From Deinococcus sp. QL22 (GTDB taxonomy: Bacteria > Deinococcota > Deinococci > Deinococcales > Deinococcaceae): a stretch of 64,000 bases of DNA. The notes beneath the pieces were generated by a model, which saw only the letters and a program-made list of their open reading frames with translations, did not search any database and was not told the DNA's origin. Numbering within the stretch: the first letter of the stretch is position 1; the number at the start of each line of letters is the position of its first letter. This document shows positions 7,319 to 15,998 of this stretch, piece by piece. A program made the position numbers and the translations under genes. The stretch spans positions 186,001-250,000 of the forward strand of contig NZ_CP097152.1 of assembly GCF_023370075.1 (NCBI RefSeq). The letters are read 5' to 3'.

Positions 7319-8953
7319 TCACACGACCAACGGAACCGGTCGCGGGTCTCCTTTCAGCTTCCGGCGCTGTCCTGGGATCAAGGGCGGCTGTTCTCCCACC
7401 TGACGGACCCGGCCGTCCTTCACTTCCAGGTGCAGGTCGAAGTCGCCCACAAACCGGTCGGCCTCATGCATCACCGCCAGCACCGTTTTGCCGGTGGTGT
7501 GCTCCAACATCAGGTCCAGCGCGACCTGCCGGTTGAGATCGTCCAGATTGGCCAACGGCTCATCGAAGACGTACAGATCGGCCGGCCGCAGCAGCGTCAT
7601 GATCAGGGCGAACTTCTTGCGTTGCCCCAACGATAGTTCTGTAAATCGCCTCTCCAGGAGCAGTGTCAGTTGAAAGGCAGCCATCAACCGCTGAGCCTCC
7701 ACCGGATCCGACCCGGCCAGCAGGGTGGACAACGGCAGTGCAGGGAAAATCACCGGTTCAACCAGGCCACTGACTGTTCCCGGCCGGGTCAGCACGCCGC
7801 TGGCCGGTTCCAGCAGCCCCAACGCCGTGAGGGCCAGCGTGCTCTTGCCCGCGCCGTTGGCCCCGCTGATCAACACCCGTGCCCCACGGGGAATAGTGAA
7901 TGTCACCTCCTGCAGGGTGGGCGGGGTCCCGAGGCCACAGCTGACCTGCATCCAGGCGAGTTCTCCGGGGGAGGGGAGAGCTGCTGGGGCCTCCGGCGTC
8001 ACCGAGGCGATCTCGCGCAGCCGGTCCACCCGGGCGTGCAGCACACTCAGCTGGGGAATCAGGTCGATCATGTTCTGAACGGCATTGACCGCCAGCCAGT
8101 AGGCACCCATATAGGCCATCAGTCCACCCAGACTGAGGGAAGTCGTCATCACCGCGTAGCCCCCGGCGATCAACACCATGAACTCGGCCAGGCCCAGAGA
8201 CATCCGGCTGAGCGTGCCGTACAGCCCGGTACTGCGGCTCAGGGTGTAGACCGATCCCAGACGCAGCCGCACCGCCTGCATCAGGTCTGCCAGGGTCCGC
8301 TCGGCCAGTTCAAAGGTTCGCACGGCCCGGTAGGCCCCGACCGCCTGGGTGTGGACACTCTGCTGCTGGGCCGTGCGCTCCTGAACGTCCCGGGCATTCA
8401 CGTTCAGCTGGCGGGCAAAGAACCGGGAGAGCGAGAGCAGAACTGGAGTAATCACCAGCAGGGCCAGGGTCAACTGCCAGGACAGAATGACCACCGTAGC
8501 CAGTGCAGTGACCAGGGTGGCCACCGCACGCAGCAGGCCTGTGCCGATGCCCGTCAGTGGCCCGACCGTCTCCTGCACCTCGGTCATGGTCCGGGCCACG
8601 TAGTAACCCTCGCCGTGAGACGCCACGGTCTGGGGCGGCAGGTGGTAATAGGCCGTCATCATGCGCTGCGTGACCTGCTCGGTCATCCGGTTGGTCAGAC
8701 GCTGCTGGTAGAGCAGGGCGAGGTAATCCAACCAGCGGATGGCCGAGAAAACCAGGGTGGCGGCAATGGCAACGGTCAGCAGCAGGTCCAGGCGGCGTTG
8801 AGGGACAGCCACGTCGAAAATCCAGCGGGTGACCAGCGGATTGAGCAGGGTAAGTCCAGTGGCCAGGGCGCCAGTCCAGGCCAGGGCCAGCGCGTACGCC
8901 CGGCCCTGGGCGCCGATCACAAACCCTGCATCCTCGCGCAGGCGGCGGATCAT
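7319..8953 (-). CDS. lanT: ABC transporter (permease-ATPase fusion), lanthipeptide export
   Basis: 544-aa half transporter. Residues 1-310 hold six predicted membrane helices (exporter type I fold); residues about 335-520 are the ATPase, with Walker A GANGAGKST (364-372), signature LSLGQ (440-444), Walker B LYVFDE (460-465) and switch His (MHEAD, 496). The usual Q-loop glutamine seems replaced (GLVEPVIFP at about 396-404). There is no N-terminal C39 peptidase domain, so it cannot remove leader peptides itself. Its ATG overlaps the lanKC stop (ATGA), placing it in the lanthipeptide operon as the likely exporter of the modified peptide or the producer's immunity pump. Confidence 0.88.
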   Translation of the reverse strand: MIRRLREDAGFVIGAQGRAYALALAWTGALATGLTLLNPLVTRWIFDVAVPQRRLDLLLTVAIAATLVFSAIRWLDYLALLYQQRLTNRMTEQVTQRMMTAYYHLPPQTVASHGEGYYVARTMTEVQETVGPLTGIGTGLLRAVATLVTALATVVILSWQLTLALLVITPVLLSLSRFFARQLNVNARDVQERTAQQQSVHTQAVGAYRAVRTFELAERTLADLMQAVRLRLGSVYTLSRSTGLYGTLSRMSLGLAEFMVLIAGGYAVMTTSLSLGGLMAYMGAYWLAVNAVQNMIDLIPQLSVLHARVDRLREIASVTPEAPAALPSPGELAWMQVSCGLGTPPTLQEVTFTIPRGARVLISGANGAGKSTLALTALGLLEPASGVLTRPGTVSGLVEPVIFPALPLSTLLAGSDPVEAQRLMAAFQLTLLLERRFTELSLGQRKKFALIMTLLRPADLYVFDEPLANLDDLNRQVALDLMLEHTTGKTVLAVMHEADRFVGDFDLHLEVKDGRVRQVGEQPPLIPGQRRKLKGDPRPVPLVV

Positions 8954-11643
8954 GCGTGGACAGCTGCGGGGCGCTGCAGCAGAGCGTCTGGGAAGAGGGG
9001 ATGGGCGCCGCCCTGGGCCAGCCGGTGCAGGAAGACCGCGATGCCCGCGCCACCTGTGCCCAGATCCGTGCTGATGCGGTGCAGGTGATCGCCCGGGAAG
9101 GCCAGGCCCTGAGGCTTCTGAACCCCGAACAGCAGGGTGCCCTCTGCGGCCCGGTGGGCATCCTGCAGATACCGGGGGTCCTGCAGGAACTGGTAGGCGT
9201 CGAGCGCGTACATGCCCAGACCAGCCAGGCCTGAATGGAGCCCGGGGAACAGGGTGTACTTATGGGCCACCGCGGCGTGAATGCCTTCCAGCACCGCCTC
9301 ATCGCCGGCTTCGGGGGCCACGTGATGGAAGCGCAGCAACACGCTGCCGACGCCCGCACTTCCAGTCATCAGGTAGGGATACAGGATGTTGCCCTCACCG
9401 GCCCGCTCTGGGAAGCCAAGCGCCTCTTCACCGTCGACACGCCGGCCCTGGGCGATGTCGGCGGCCAGCGCCTGACGGCCCAGCTGCAGGTACTGCTCGT
9501 CCTGGGTCGCCACGAACAGCGTGAGCAAGAACAGGGCCATGCCGCTGCCGCCTCCGGCCAGGCCCACCTGCACTGGCCCAAGCGTAGGCCACGTCGCCCG
9601 CCCGTCCTCCACCTGAGCGGTCTGGGTCAGCACCGCGCCGATGCGCCGGGCCTGCTGGAGCAGCTGGTCTTCCCCCGACGTGCGGTGCAGCTCCAGGGCG
9701 GCCAGCCCAGCCCCACTGGCCCCAGTCGCCAGGCCGGGCGTCTCGAACAGCAGGGGATGACGCAGCGCGGCCTGCAGGGCCCGGGTGGCCAGTGAACTCT
9801 GTCCCAGCCGGTGGAGGGCGCTTGCGACACCACCCAGTCCACCCAGGTAGCCGGAAGAGAGGCGTCCAGTCTGCAGCGGTTGACGGGCGATCCAGTCCAT
9901 GACCTCAGAAGGGACGTGGCCGGTGACGGTCTGCAGGGCCAGCGCCACGCCCAGGGCCCCGTGGTCGAGGCTCAGGGGGTTGTTGTGCTGCGGTCCTGCC
10001 GGAAACAACCGGTCGTCGCGTCCAAAGTCGGCCACGGCCAGGGCATACTTCAGCGCCCCCTGGGCGGCGGCCTGAAGACGCTCGGGATCCACGGCCGCGG
10101 TCGGCGTCAGGATGGCCAGCTGGGAACCGCTGTCCGGCAAGGCTTCGAGCGCGTCTGCCAAGGCATGCAACTCCACCGTCGACTCGGTCTGGGTCAGGGC
10201 CAGGACGGCGTCCATATAGGCCGGCGGCAGATCGAAATCCCGTTCGAGACTGCGGCCGAAGACCTCGTAGGCATCGGGCTTGACCCCGTTGATGATGGTG
10301 ATCGGCATGATCAGGCCCAGCATCAGGGCCCCGAGGGCGTAGTGGTCGTCCGTCAGGTGGGTTTCGCGCCGTTCCAGACGGGCAGCGGGCGCGTAACCGG
10401 GTGTAAACATGTTGATCGCGCCGTCGACGCCGATCTCGCAGGCGCCCTCGAAGTCGATCAGCCGTAGTTCGGGGTGGGCCGCTTCCGGATTGGTCACCAT
10501 GATGTTGTTGGCCGACAGGTCGCCGAAGGCGATGCCCCGGTCATGCAGGCGGGCCACCAGCCGGATGGTGCTGACAGCGAGGGAGCGAACCTGACGGAAC
10601 CACGCCTGAACTTCAGGCACGGTGTAACGAACCCGGATCGCCTTGCTGCGCTGGGCGGCAAACCCGTGCAGGGTGTGGCCCTCGATGCGTTCCTGAACCA
10701 GGAAGGCGTGTTCCCATTCCACGAAGAACGCCACGGGTTCCGGCGCGATCCCAGTGCCGGAGAGGGAGGTCAGCAGCCGGTGTTCTTTGCGCAGCTTGTC
10801 CACGGCGTCGGCGCCCGAGACCGACACGTTGATGTGCGGCCGCGCCTCTTTCACCACCACCTGTTGCCCGGTGGCGTGATCGAGGGCCAGGTACACGCCT
10901 CCCGTATTGGAGTGGTTGAGCACCGAGGTGATTTCGAAGCGGCCACCACCCAGCACCAGATCGGTGTCCTCTTCCGGGGCCTGAAAGGGATCGCTGATCC
11001 ATTCCGGTAGCTGGAAATAAGGGGTGCGCTCGTCCGGTACCTCTTCCAGGGTCGGGCTCAACAGGAAAGACGCGCGGCCCCCACTGGCGTCCACCCGGGT
11101 AAACGGCAGGATCCCCCCGTAGCGGTAATAGACGACCTTGCTGTCCTTGTAGCGCCTGTCCGACAGGATGTAGGGGCCTTCCTGGTCTTTGAGCTCCTCG
11201 TACAGCGCATCCAGCAGCTCCTGACATGACTCGACGCTGCGCGGGTAGATGGTCATGAATTTTCCGCTCGAGCCCCGCGCGCACCCTTTGGAGAGCAGCA
11301 TGCTGAGGATCTGCCGGTCGCTGGCGAATTTGAAGGGCACGCCGGCTTTCACGCAGATCCGGCCGGCCTTCTCCAGGATGGTGGTGGCGTTGTCCTGGGT
11401 GGCCGAGACGTGAATCTTCCAGCCCTGCATCAGGCTGCGCGCACCGAGAGGTTTGACGTGGGTCCAGAAGGCTTCCTGGATCAGCTGGCTGGTGACGGGA
11501 ACGAACGTTTCGGCCACGCTCAGAAAATGGTTGCGCGGGCGGTAGCGTTCCAGGGGCTCGTAGAATTCAGGATCCACCTGCAGGCGGTGGGAGACGGCTT
11601 GCAGCCGGGCGCGTTGGGTGTCTCGTGGGGTGTGTGCAGTCAT
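8950..11643 (-). CDS. lanKC: Class III lanthipeptide synthetase LanKC
   Basis: 897-aa trifunctional enzyme. Residues 1-225 are the phospho-Ser/Thr lyase (KIHVSATQDNATTIL and FKFASDRQILSMLLSKGC), 230-510 the kinase (VVVKEARP Lys about 265, FGDLSANN catalytic loop about 373-380, LIDFEG about 396-400) and 530-890 a LanC-like cyclase (GLGGVASAL, GLHSGLAGLGMYAL). The zinc Cys/Cys-His ligands of LanL (class IV) and LanM cyclases are absent, which makes it class III. It would phosphorylate and eliminate Ser/Thr in the five precursors and form lanthionine or labionin rings. The start at 11643 follows AGGAGG; an earlier in-frame ATG lies inside the precursor region. Confidence 0.95.
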   Translation of the reverse strand: MTAHTPRDTQRARLQAVSHRLQVDPEFYEPLERYRPRNHFLSVAETFVPVTSQLIQEAFWTHVKPLGARSLMQGWKIHVSATQDNATTILEKAGRICVKAGVPFKFASDRQILSMLLSKGCARGSSGKFMTIYPRSVESCQELLDALYEELKDQEGPYILSDRRYKDSKVVYYRYGGILPFTRVDASGGRASFLLSPTLEEVPDERTPYFQLPEWISDPFQAPEEDTDLVLGGGRFEITSVLNHSNTGGVYLALDHATGQQVVVKEARPHINVSVSGADAVDKLRKEHRLLTSLSGTGIAPEPVAFFVEWEHAFLVQERIEGHTLHGFAAQRSKAIRVRYTVPEVQAWFRQVRSLAVSTIRLVARLHDRGIAFGDLSANNIMVTNPEAAHPELRLIDFEGACEIGVDGAINMFTPGYAPAARLERRETHLTDDHYALGALMLGLIMPITIINGVKPDAYEVFGRSLERDFDLPPAYMDAVLALTQTESTVELHALADALEALPDSGSQLAILTPTAAVDPERLQAAAQGALKYALAVADFGRDDRLFPAGPQHNNPLSLDHGALGVALALQTVTGHVPSEVMDWIARQPLQTGRLSSGYLGGLGGVASALHRLGQSSLATRALQAALRHPLLFETPGLATGASGAGLAALELHRTSGEDQLLQQARRIGAVLTQTAQVEDGRATWPTLGPVQVGLAGGGSGMALFLLTLFVATQDEQYLQLGRQALAADIAQGRRVDGEEALGFPERAGEGNILYPYLMTGSAGVGSVLLRFHHVAPEAGDEAVLEGIHAAVAHKYTLFPGLHSGLAGLGMYALDAYQFLQDPRYLQDAHRAAEGTLLFGVQKPQGLAFPGDHLHRISTDLGTGGAGIAVFLHRLAQGGAHPLFPDALLQRPAAVHA

Positions 11644-11693
11644 GGCCAACCTCCTGGGGAACGTCAATAAAAATTCTGGTGTTGGGGTGGAAC

Positions 11694-11730
11694 AAAAAAG
11701 AGTGGGAACGCAGCCTGGCTGCGTTCCCAC
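11694..11730 (-). terminator. Intrinsic terminator between precursor array and lanKC
   Basis: A perfect 12-bp stem (11702-11713 with 11719-11730, loop of five) is followed on the minus strand by a run of six T (complement of 11694-11699). It sits right after the last precursor gene and 51 bases before the lanKC start. Partial read-through here would yield abundant precursor and little enzyme, as in many RiPP operons. Confidence 0.88.
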
Positions 11731-11738
11731 AGGAACCT

Positions 11739-11894
11739 TCAGTTGACTTCCTGGGTGCGGGTGCAGCCGTTGCTGGCGGTGCTCCACTCATCAGTGCCGA
11801 CCGTGTTGCAGCCGTAGCTGCTGGTGCTCCAAGCGGCGGTGTCCTCGACGAGGCTGGTGGTGGACAGGCTCTGAAGTTTCAAGATCTTGTTCAT
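11739..11894 (-). CDS. lanA: Class III lanthipeptide precursor, copy A (operon-distal)
   Basis: 51-aa precursor, the last of five in transcription order. The leader is MNKILKLQSLSTTSLVEDTAA with the class III recognition core ILKLQ (compare I/L-L-x-L-Q in LabA/RamS-type leaders). The core has two S-x2-S-x2-C units: WSTSSYGC (residues 22-29) and WSTASNGC (37-44), joined by NTVGTDE. This copy differs from the others at the C terminus, ending TRTQEVN rather than TKTQQVN. An AGGAGG site precedes the ATG. It is too short and too overlapped by other frames to be found by length alone. Confidence 0.93.
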   Translation of the reverse strand: MNKILKLQSLSTTSLVEDTAAWSTSSYGCNTVGTDEWSTASNGCTRTQEVN

Positions 11895-11948
11895 GGGAAT
11901 CCTCCTGGGGATAGGCGAGAGGCGAAAAAGAAGGCTGGACAGCGGGGA

Positions 11949-12104
11949 TCAGTTGACTTGTTGGGTCTTGGTGCAGCCGTTGCTGGCCGTGCTCCACTCG
12001 TCGGTGCCGACCGTGTTGCAGCCGTAGCTACTGGTGCTCCAGGCAGCGGTGTCTTCGACGAGGCTGGTGGTGGACAGGCTCTGAAGTTTCAAGATCTTGT
12101 TCAT
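11949..12104 (-). CDS. lanA: Class III lanthipeptide precursor, copy B
   Basis: 51 aa, with the same leader as copy A (ILKLQ motif) and the same two S-x2-S-x2-C units; the C terminus is TKTQQVN. Synonymous differences from the neighbours (for example AGT for AGC in the first ring) show that the copies have been under selection to keep the peptide. AGGAGG lies upstream. It should be modified by the adjacent LanKC into a two-ring peptide. Confidence 0.93.
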   Translation of the reverse strand: MNKILKLQSLSTTSLVEDTAAWSTSSYGCNTVGTDEWSTASNGCTKTQQVN

Positions 12105-12161
12105 GGGGACCCTCCTGGGGGTAGGCGAGAGACGAAGAGACGGTGGACAGGGCAGTGAGGA

Positions 12162-12317
12162 TCAGTTGACTTGTTGCGTTTTGGTGCAGCCGTTGCTGGC
12201 GGTGCTCCACTCATCAGTGCCGACCGTGTTACAGCCGTAGCTGCTCGTGCTCCAGGCAGCGGTGTCTTCGACGAGGCTGGTGGTGGACAGGCTCTGGAGT
12301 TTCAAGATCTTGTTCAT
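12162..12317 (-). CDS. lanA: Class III lanthipeptide precursor, copy C
   Basis: 51 aa, the same amino-acid sequence as copies B and E by my reading, with synonymous changes (ACG, TGT, GAT, AAA codons). It carries the ILKLQ leader motif and the two WSTxSxGC ring units. It is preceded by AGGAGG and separated from copy B by 57 bases and from copy D by 51. Confidence 0.93.
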   Translation of the reverse strand: MNKILKLQSLSTTSLVEDTAAWSTSSYGCNTVGTDEWSTASNGCTKTQQVN

Positions 12318-12368
12318 GAGGACCCTCCTGGGGGTGGGTGAGAGGCGAAAAATGCCGGACAGCGGGGA

Positions 12369-12524
12369 TCAGTTGACTTGTTGGGTCTTGGTGCAGCCGT
12401 TGCTGGCGGTGCTCCACTCGTCGGTGCCGACCGTGTTGCAGCCATAGCTGCTGGTGCTCCAGGCGGCGGTGTCCTCGGCGATGCTGGTGGTGGACAGGCT
12501 CTGGAGTTTCAAGATCTTGTTCAT
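12369..12524 (-). CDS. lanA: Class III lanthipeptide precursor, copy D
   Basis: 51 aa. The leader differs from the other copies at two positions (TTSIAEDTAA instead of TTSLVEDTAA); the core with both S-x2-S-x2-C units is unchanged, and it ends TKTQQVN. The leader changes lie between the ILKLQ recognition motif and the core, where LanKC normally tolerates variation. AGGAGG precedes the start. Confidence 0.93.
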   Translation of the reverse strand: MNKILKLQSLSTTSIAEDTAAWSTSSYGCNTVGTDEWSTASNGCTKTQQVN

Positions 12525-12578
12525 GGGAATCCTCCTGGGGATAGGCGAGAGGCGAAAAAAAAGGCCGGACAGCGGGGA

Positions 12579-12734
12579 TCAGTTGACTTGTTGGGTCTTG
12601 GTGCAGCCGTTGCTGGCCGTGCTCCACTCGTCGGTGCCGACCGTGTTGCAGCCGTAGCTGCTCGTGCTCCAAGCGGCGGTGTCTTCGACGAGGCTGGTGG
12701 TGGACAGGCTCTGAAGTTTCAAGATCTTGTTCAT
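12579..12734 (-). CDS. lanA: Class III lanthipeptide precursor, copy E (operon-proximal)
   Basis: 51 aa, the first precursor gene transcribed. Leader and core are as in copies B and C. Its start is 219 bases from the ATG of the divergent regulator, so the promoter of the array must lie between 12735 and about 12900. A short dyad GCAAG-N5-CTTGC (12813-12827) lies there and is a possible operator. Confidence 0.93.
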   Translation of the reverse strand: MNKILKLQSLSTTSLVEDTAAWSTSSYGCNTVGTDEWSTASNGCTKTQQVN

Positions 12735-12953
12735 GGGACCCTCCTGGGGTAGGCGAGAGGCGAGGACGGGTGGACGGCAACAGGGAAACCTTCTGAATGC
12801 AGTGACGGCGAAGCAAGTGCGGCTTGCCGGTGAACATCACCTCCTGCAGCGGTGTGGGGTCACGTCCCATGGGGCAAGTTGTACGCCCCGGTCTGGGAAG
12901 CAGCCGGGACGGCTTCACATGCAGCTGGGAATCTCCCGGCGCTACAGTGGGTC

Positions 12954-15914
12954 ATGGGTTTTCCAGAGGCGTCCGTGCATCCGCAGGCCCTTGTTCCGCG
13001 GGCGCTGCAGGTCGAAGTGGTGCGCTCAGAGCTGCTGGAGCAACTCGCAGGCGCGGACCGGCCCTGCGTGGCAGTGGTGGCCCCGAGCGGGTACGGCAAA
13101 ACCACCCTGTTGGCCCAGTACGCCCGCAGCACGGCGCGGTCGGTCGCCTGGCTGACCCTGGCCGAGAGTGACGTTGAAACAGGTCAGCTGTTCCTGGCCC
13201 TGCAACGCGCGCTGCATGCCTATCCTGGCCTGCAGATTCCGCTGGACAACCTGCCAACGCCGGACCGCTTCCTGTCTGACCTGGTGAGGCGGCTCTCGGA
13301 GATGGACGGTTGCCTGGACCTGATCCTGGACCGCGCGGAGCGGGTCACCCGGTTGCAGGGAAGCTGGCTGGGTCAACTGGTGGACGCCCTGCCAGAAGGG
13401 CACCGCCTGATTCTGGCGGGCTACGACCTGAACGGCTTTCCCCTGGCCCGCCTGGTGGCTTCCGGACACGTGCAGCTGGTCACGCACACCCAGTTGCGCT
13501 TTACCCTGCAGGACACCGAAACCTTTTTGCAGTTGCGGGAAGCGTCGCAGGACGCTGCAGCCCTGCAGGACGCGCTGGAGGGCTGGCCCGTCGGCGTGGC
13601 GCTGGCCTGCGTTGAGGACGCTTCACCGGTGGAGCTGGACGACCTCCTGCACGACGTACTCGATCGCCTTCCCGGCGACGTCCGGCAGGCCTTACCAGAG
13701 CTGGCCCTGATGGAAGAGTGGAGCGAGAACATGGGACTGACGCTCGGCTTGACGCTGCCCGCCAATTGGCTGCGCACCACCCGTCAGGCGGGACTGCCAC
13801 TGACGCCGCTCGGCCGGGGCCTGTACCGCCCCCATACCCTGCTGCTCGACACCCTCCGCACCGAGCTGGAACGTGATCCGGCGCGGGCCCTGCCGCTGCA
13901 CCTGCGGCTGGCCGAACAGGCGGTTCAGCAGGGCGACCTCACCCGCGCGGTGCAGCACGCCGCCTGGGCTGGAGACGTCGCCCTGCTCGAACAGAGTGCC
14001 CAGACCCTCTTCCCGCGCTTGCGGGGCCGCCATGAGTTCGCGCTGCTGGCGGACCTGACGGCCCTGCACCCGGCCCCCCTTCCAGCCTGGTGGCAGGAAT
14101 ACAGCGCCGTGGCCCAGATCGAGACGGGCCAGGTGGCGGCGGGCCTGCGTCTGCTGGAGCAGCTGGAACAGGCCGGGGCATTGGGCACTCTCGGTTACGC
14201 GGCGTTGGCCCTGCAGGCGGCCCGGCGAGGAGATTTCGAGCAGCAATTGCAGCAGGCCGAGCGGGGGCTGGCATTGCCCGACAGCCCGGTGCATCAGGTG
14301 CTGAACATGCAGCGGGCCTCCGCCCTGATCTCCCTGCAGCGTCCAGAAGAGGGGCTTGAGGTCAGCCAGCAGATGGTGGAAGAGGCCCGGCGGCGTGGCC
14401 TCCCCCTGGACGAGGCCAACGGCCTCAACACCCAGCAGTACGCCCTGATGATGCTGCGCCGCTGGGACGAGCAGGAGGACGCGTTGACCCGCGCCCGTGC
14501 CCTGTTTGCGGCGAATGGACGGGCCTCGAGCGTCTTGCAGATTGACCAGCAGCTGCTGGACATCCACCTGCTGCATGGCCGCACGGCGGAGGCCGAAACC
14601 CTGCTGCGGGACGCCCTGCCGGCGGCCGAGCGCAATCAGCCGGTGCTGATGCCGACGCTGCTGCTGGCCAAGGCGCGGTTGCTGCTGGCCCGGAGCGACT
14701 GGAGTGCGGCGGCTGAAGCACTGGATCAGGCCGAAGCCCGCCTGCAGAGCCTGGGACTCACCGTGCTGCTGCCCTTCGTTCACTTCACGCGCTTTGACCT
14801 GTGCACCGCTCAGGGCGACGCTCCAGCCGCGTCGCGGGCCTTTGACGTGGGAGTGACCACCTCGGTGACTCCCTTGTTACGCGACCTGTATCTGCCGTTC
14901 TACGAGGGCGCCCGCGCCTTTGATACGGGGGACTGGCCCCGCGCCCGCAAAGCCCTGGGCCGCGCCGCGCATGAGAGTGCCGAACGCGGACATCAGCTGC
15001 GGGCAACGGTGCTACTGGCAGCCCTGGAGGAGGCCACAGGCCAGTCCGGGAGTCGCCACCTGCAGGCCGTTGCGGAGCAGTTTGGGGCTCTGGACGCTGC
15101 CCTGGTCTGTGCGGCGGATCAACCGCGCCTGACTGCGCTGGTCACGGCGCTCCAGGAACGCCAGCCAGATCATCCTCTGGCTCGCCTGGGACCGCTCCGG
15201 GTGGCCCATCCGCCCGCCAGCTTTCTGGTGCACGCCGAATCGCAGGTACGGGTGACCTTTGAGGGCCAACCGGTACGGCTGCCCCTCAGTAAGGCAGGTG
15301 AACTGCTGCTGTGGCTTCTCTGGTACGGCAGCGGCACCCTCCCTGAAATCCTCAATGCCCTGTGGGACGGCTCCCGTGATCCGCGGCACCACGAGTATTA
15401 CCGGGTGGTGGTGCGCCGGCTGCGGGCCACCCTGCGTGGCCTGATCGGTCAGGACCTCGATCCGGTGCCCCACATTCAGGGCCGCTACAGCCTGCATCCC
15501 AACTTGGTGATCACGTCCACCCTGCACCAGGCGCTGCAGCAGGCCCGGCAGGGCAACCCGGTGGCCATTTTGCAGCTGCGGGCCGATGAACTGCTGGCCG
15601 ATGTGGAGTCCGAGTGGGTGGAGGCCCTGCGCGAAGCGGTGCGCCGTGAACAGCACCTGGTGCTGGGAGACCTTGAGGGCCAACTGGCCTCCCGCGATCC
15701 TGACCGGGCCGTGCAGATCTTGAAAGACAGCCTGCGCCACCAGACCGATCAGGAAGCGTTCCACCTGTCCTTGATCCGGACTCTGCTGCTTCACCGCCCG
15801 GTTGAAGCCCCCGCGGCCTACCAGGGCTACGTCCACATGCTGGAAACGGCCCACGGTCAAACGCCGGATCCCGCGGTCCGGCGGGCCCTGACGGCCCTGG
15901 GGCTCAACGCCTGA
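12954..15914 (+). CDS. MalT/SARP-like regulator: P-loop ATPase, TPR region, BTAD domain
   Basis: 986-aa signal-dependent activator. A P-loop (APSGYGKTT, about residues 43-51) opens an STAND-type ATPase (LDLILDRAERV near 120 as Walker B-like segment). It is followed by a long alpha-helical TPR-like region (about 300-730), then a C-terminal OmpR-like winged helix (QPVRLPLSKAGELLLWLL) and a BTAD domain (last 160 residues). This domain order occurs in large SARP-type regulators of secondary metabolism. I prefer the ATG at 12954, with TACAGT six bases before it suggesting a leaderless transcript; an upstream ATG at 12852 is possible. Divergent from the precursor array, it is the likely cluster activator. 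Confidence 0.85.
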   Translation: MGFPEASVHPQALVPRALQVEVVRSELLEQLAGADRPCVAVVAPSGYGKTTLLAQYARSTARSVAWLTLAESDVETGQLFLALQRALHAYPGLQIPLDNLPTPDRFLSDLVRRLSEMDGCLDLILDRAERVTRLQGSWLGQLVDALPEGHRLILAGYDLNGFPLARLVASGHVQLVTHTQLRFTLQDTETFLQLREASQDAAALQDALEGWPVGVALACVEDASPVELDDLLHDVLDRLPGDVRQALPELALMEEWSENMGLTLGLTLPANWLRTTRQAGLPLTPLGRGLYRPHTLLLDTLRTELERDPARALPLHLRLAEQAVQQGDLTRAVQHAAWAGDVALLEQSAQTLFPRLRGRHEFALLADLTALHPAPLPAWWQEYSAVAQIETGQVAAGLRLLEQLEQAGALGTLGYAALALQAARRGDFEQQLQQAERGLALPDSPVHQVLNMQRASALISLQRPEEGLEVSQQMVEEARRRGLPLDEANGLNTQQYALMMLRRWDEQEDALTRARALFAANGRASSVLQIDQQLLDIHLLHGRTAEAETLLRDALPAAERNQPVLMPTLLLAKARLLLARSDWSAAAEALDQAEARLQSLGLTVLLPFVHFTRFDLCTAQGDAPAASRAFDVGVTTSVTPLLRDLYLPFYEGARAFDTGDWPRARKALGRAAHESAERGHQLRATVLLAALEEATGQSGSRHLQAVAEQFGALDAALVCAADQPRLTALVTALQERQPDHPLARLGPLRVAHPPASFLVHAESQVRVTFEGQPVRLPLSKAGELLLWLLWYGSGTLPEILNALWDGSRDPRHHEYYRVVVRRLRATLRGLIGQDLDPVPHIQGRYSLHPNLVITSTLHQALQQARQGNPVAILQLRADELLADVESEWVEALREAVRREQHLVLGDLEGQLASRDPDRAVQILKDSLRHQTDQEAFHLSLIRTLLLHRPVEAPAAYQGYVHMLETAHGQTPDPAVRRALTALGLNA

Positions 15915-15998
15915 TTCCCTGCCCCAGCCCCCGTGTCCCAGCCTATTCCCAGCCGCCGGTTTACTGTATGGGTACTTCACCACCCCAGGAGGATCCCG

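Larger units (their letters stand above)
11739..12734 (-). repeat. Five-copy tandem array of precursor genes
   Basis: Five repeat units of 207-213 bases, each with ribosome-binding site, 156-base gene and a spacer of 51-57 bases. Stop positions step by 210, 213, 207 and 210. Both coding and spacer parts are conserved between units, so the array arose by recent tandem duplication of a whole unit. Confidence 0.95.

Noticed and set aside
7670..9088. 472-codon plus-strand frame opposite the ABC transporter
   Set aside because: Antisense shadow; the minus strand has all ATPase motifs.
8950..11643. Class IV (LanL) or class II (LanM) synthetase
   Set aside because: Cyclase domain lacks the Cys and Cys-His zinc ligands, and the kinase plus lyase order excludes LanM.
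12229..12918. 229-codon minus-strand frame with repeated EPVHHQPRR segments across the precursor array
   Set aside because: It is the wrong frame of the tandem lanthipeptide precursors; the repeat is explained by the array.
13692..14783. 363-codon minus-strand frame inside the large regulator
   Set aside because: Antisense shadow; Gln- and Arg-rich with no domain.
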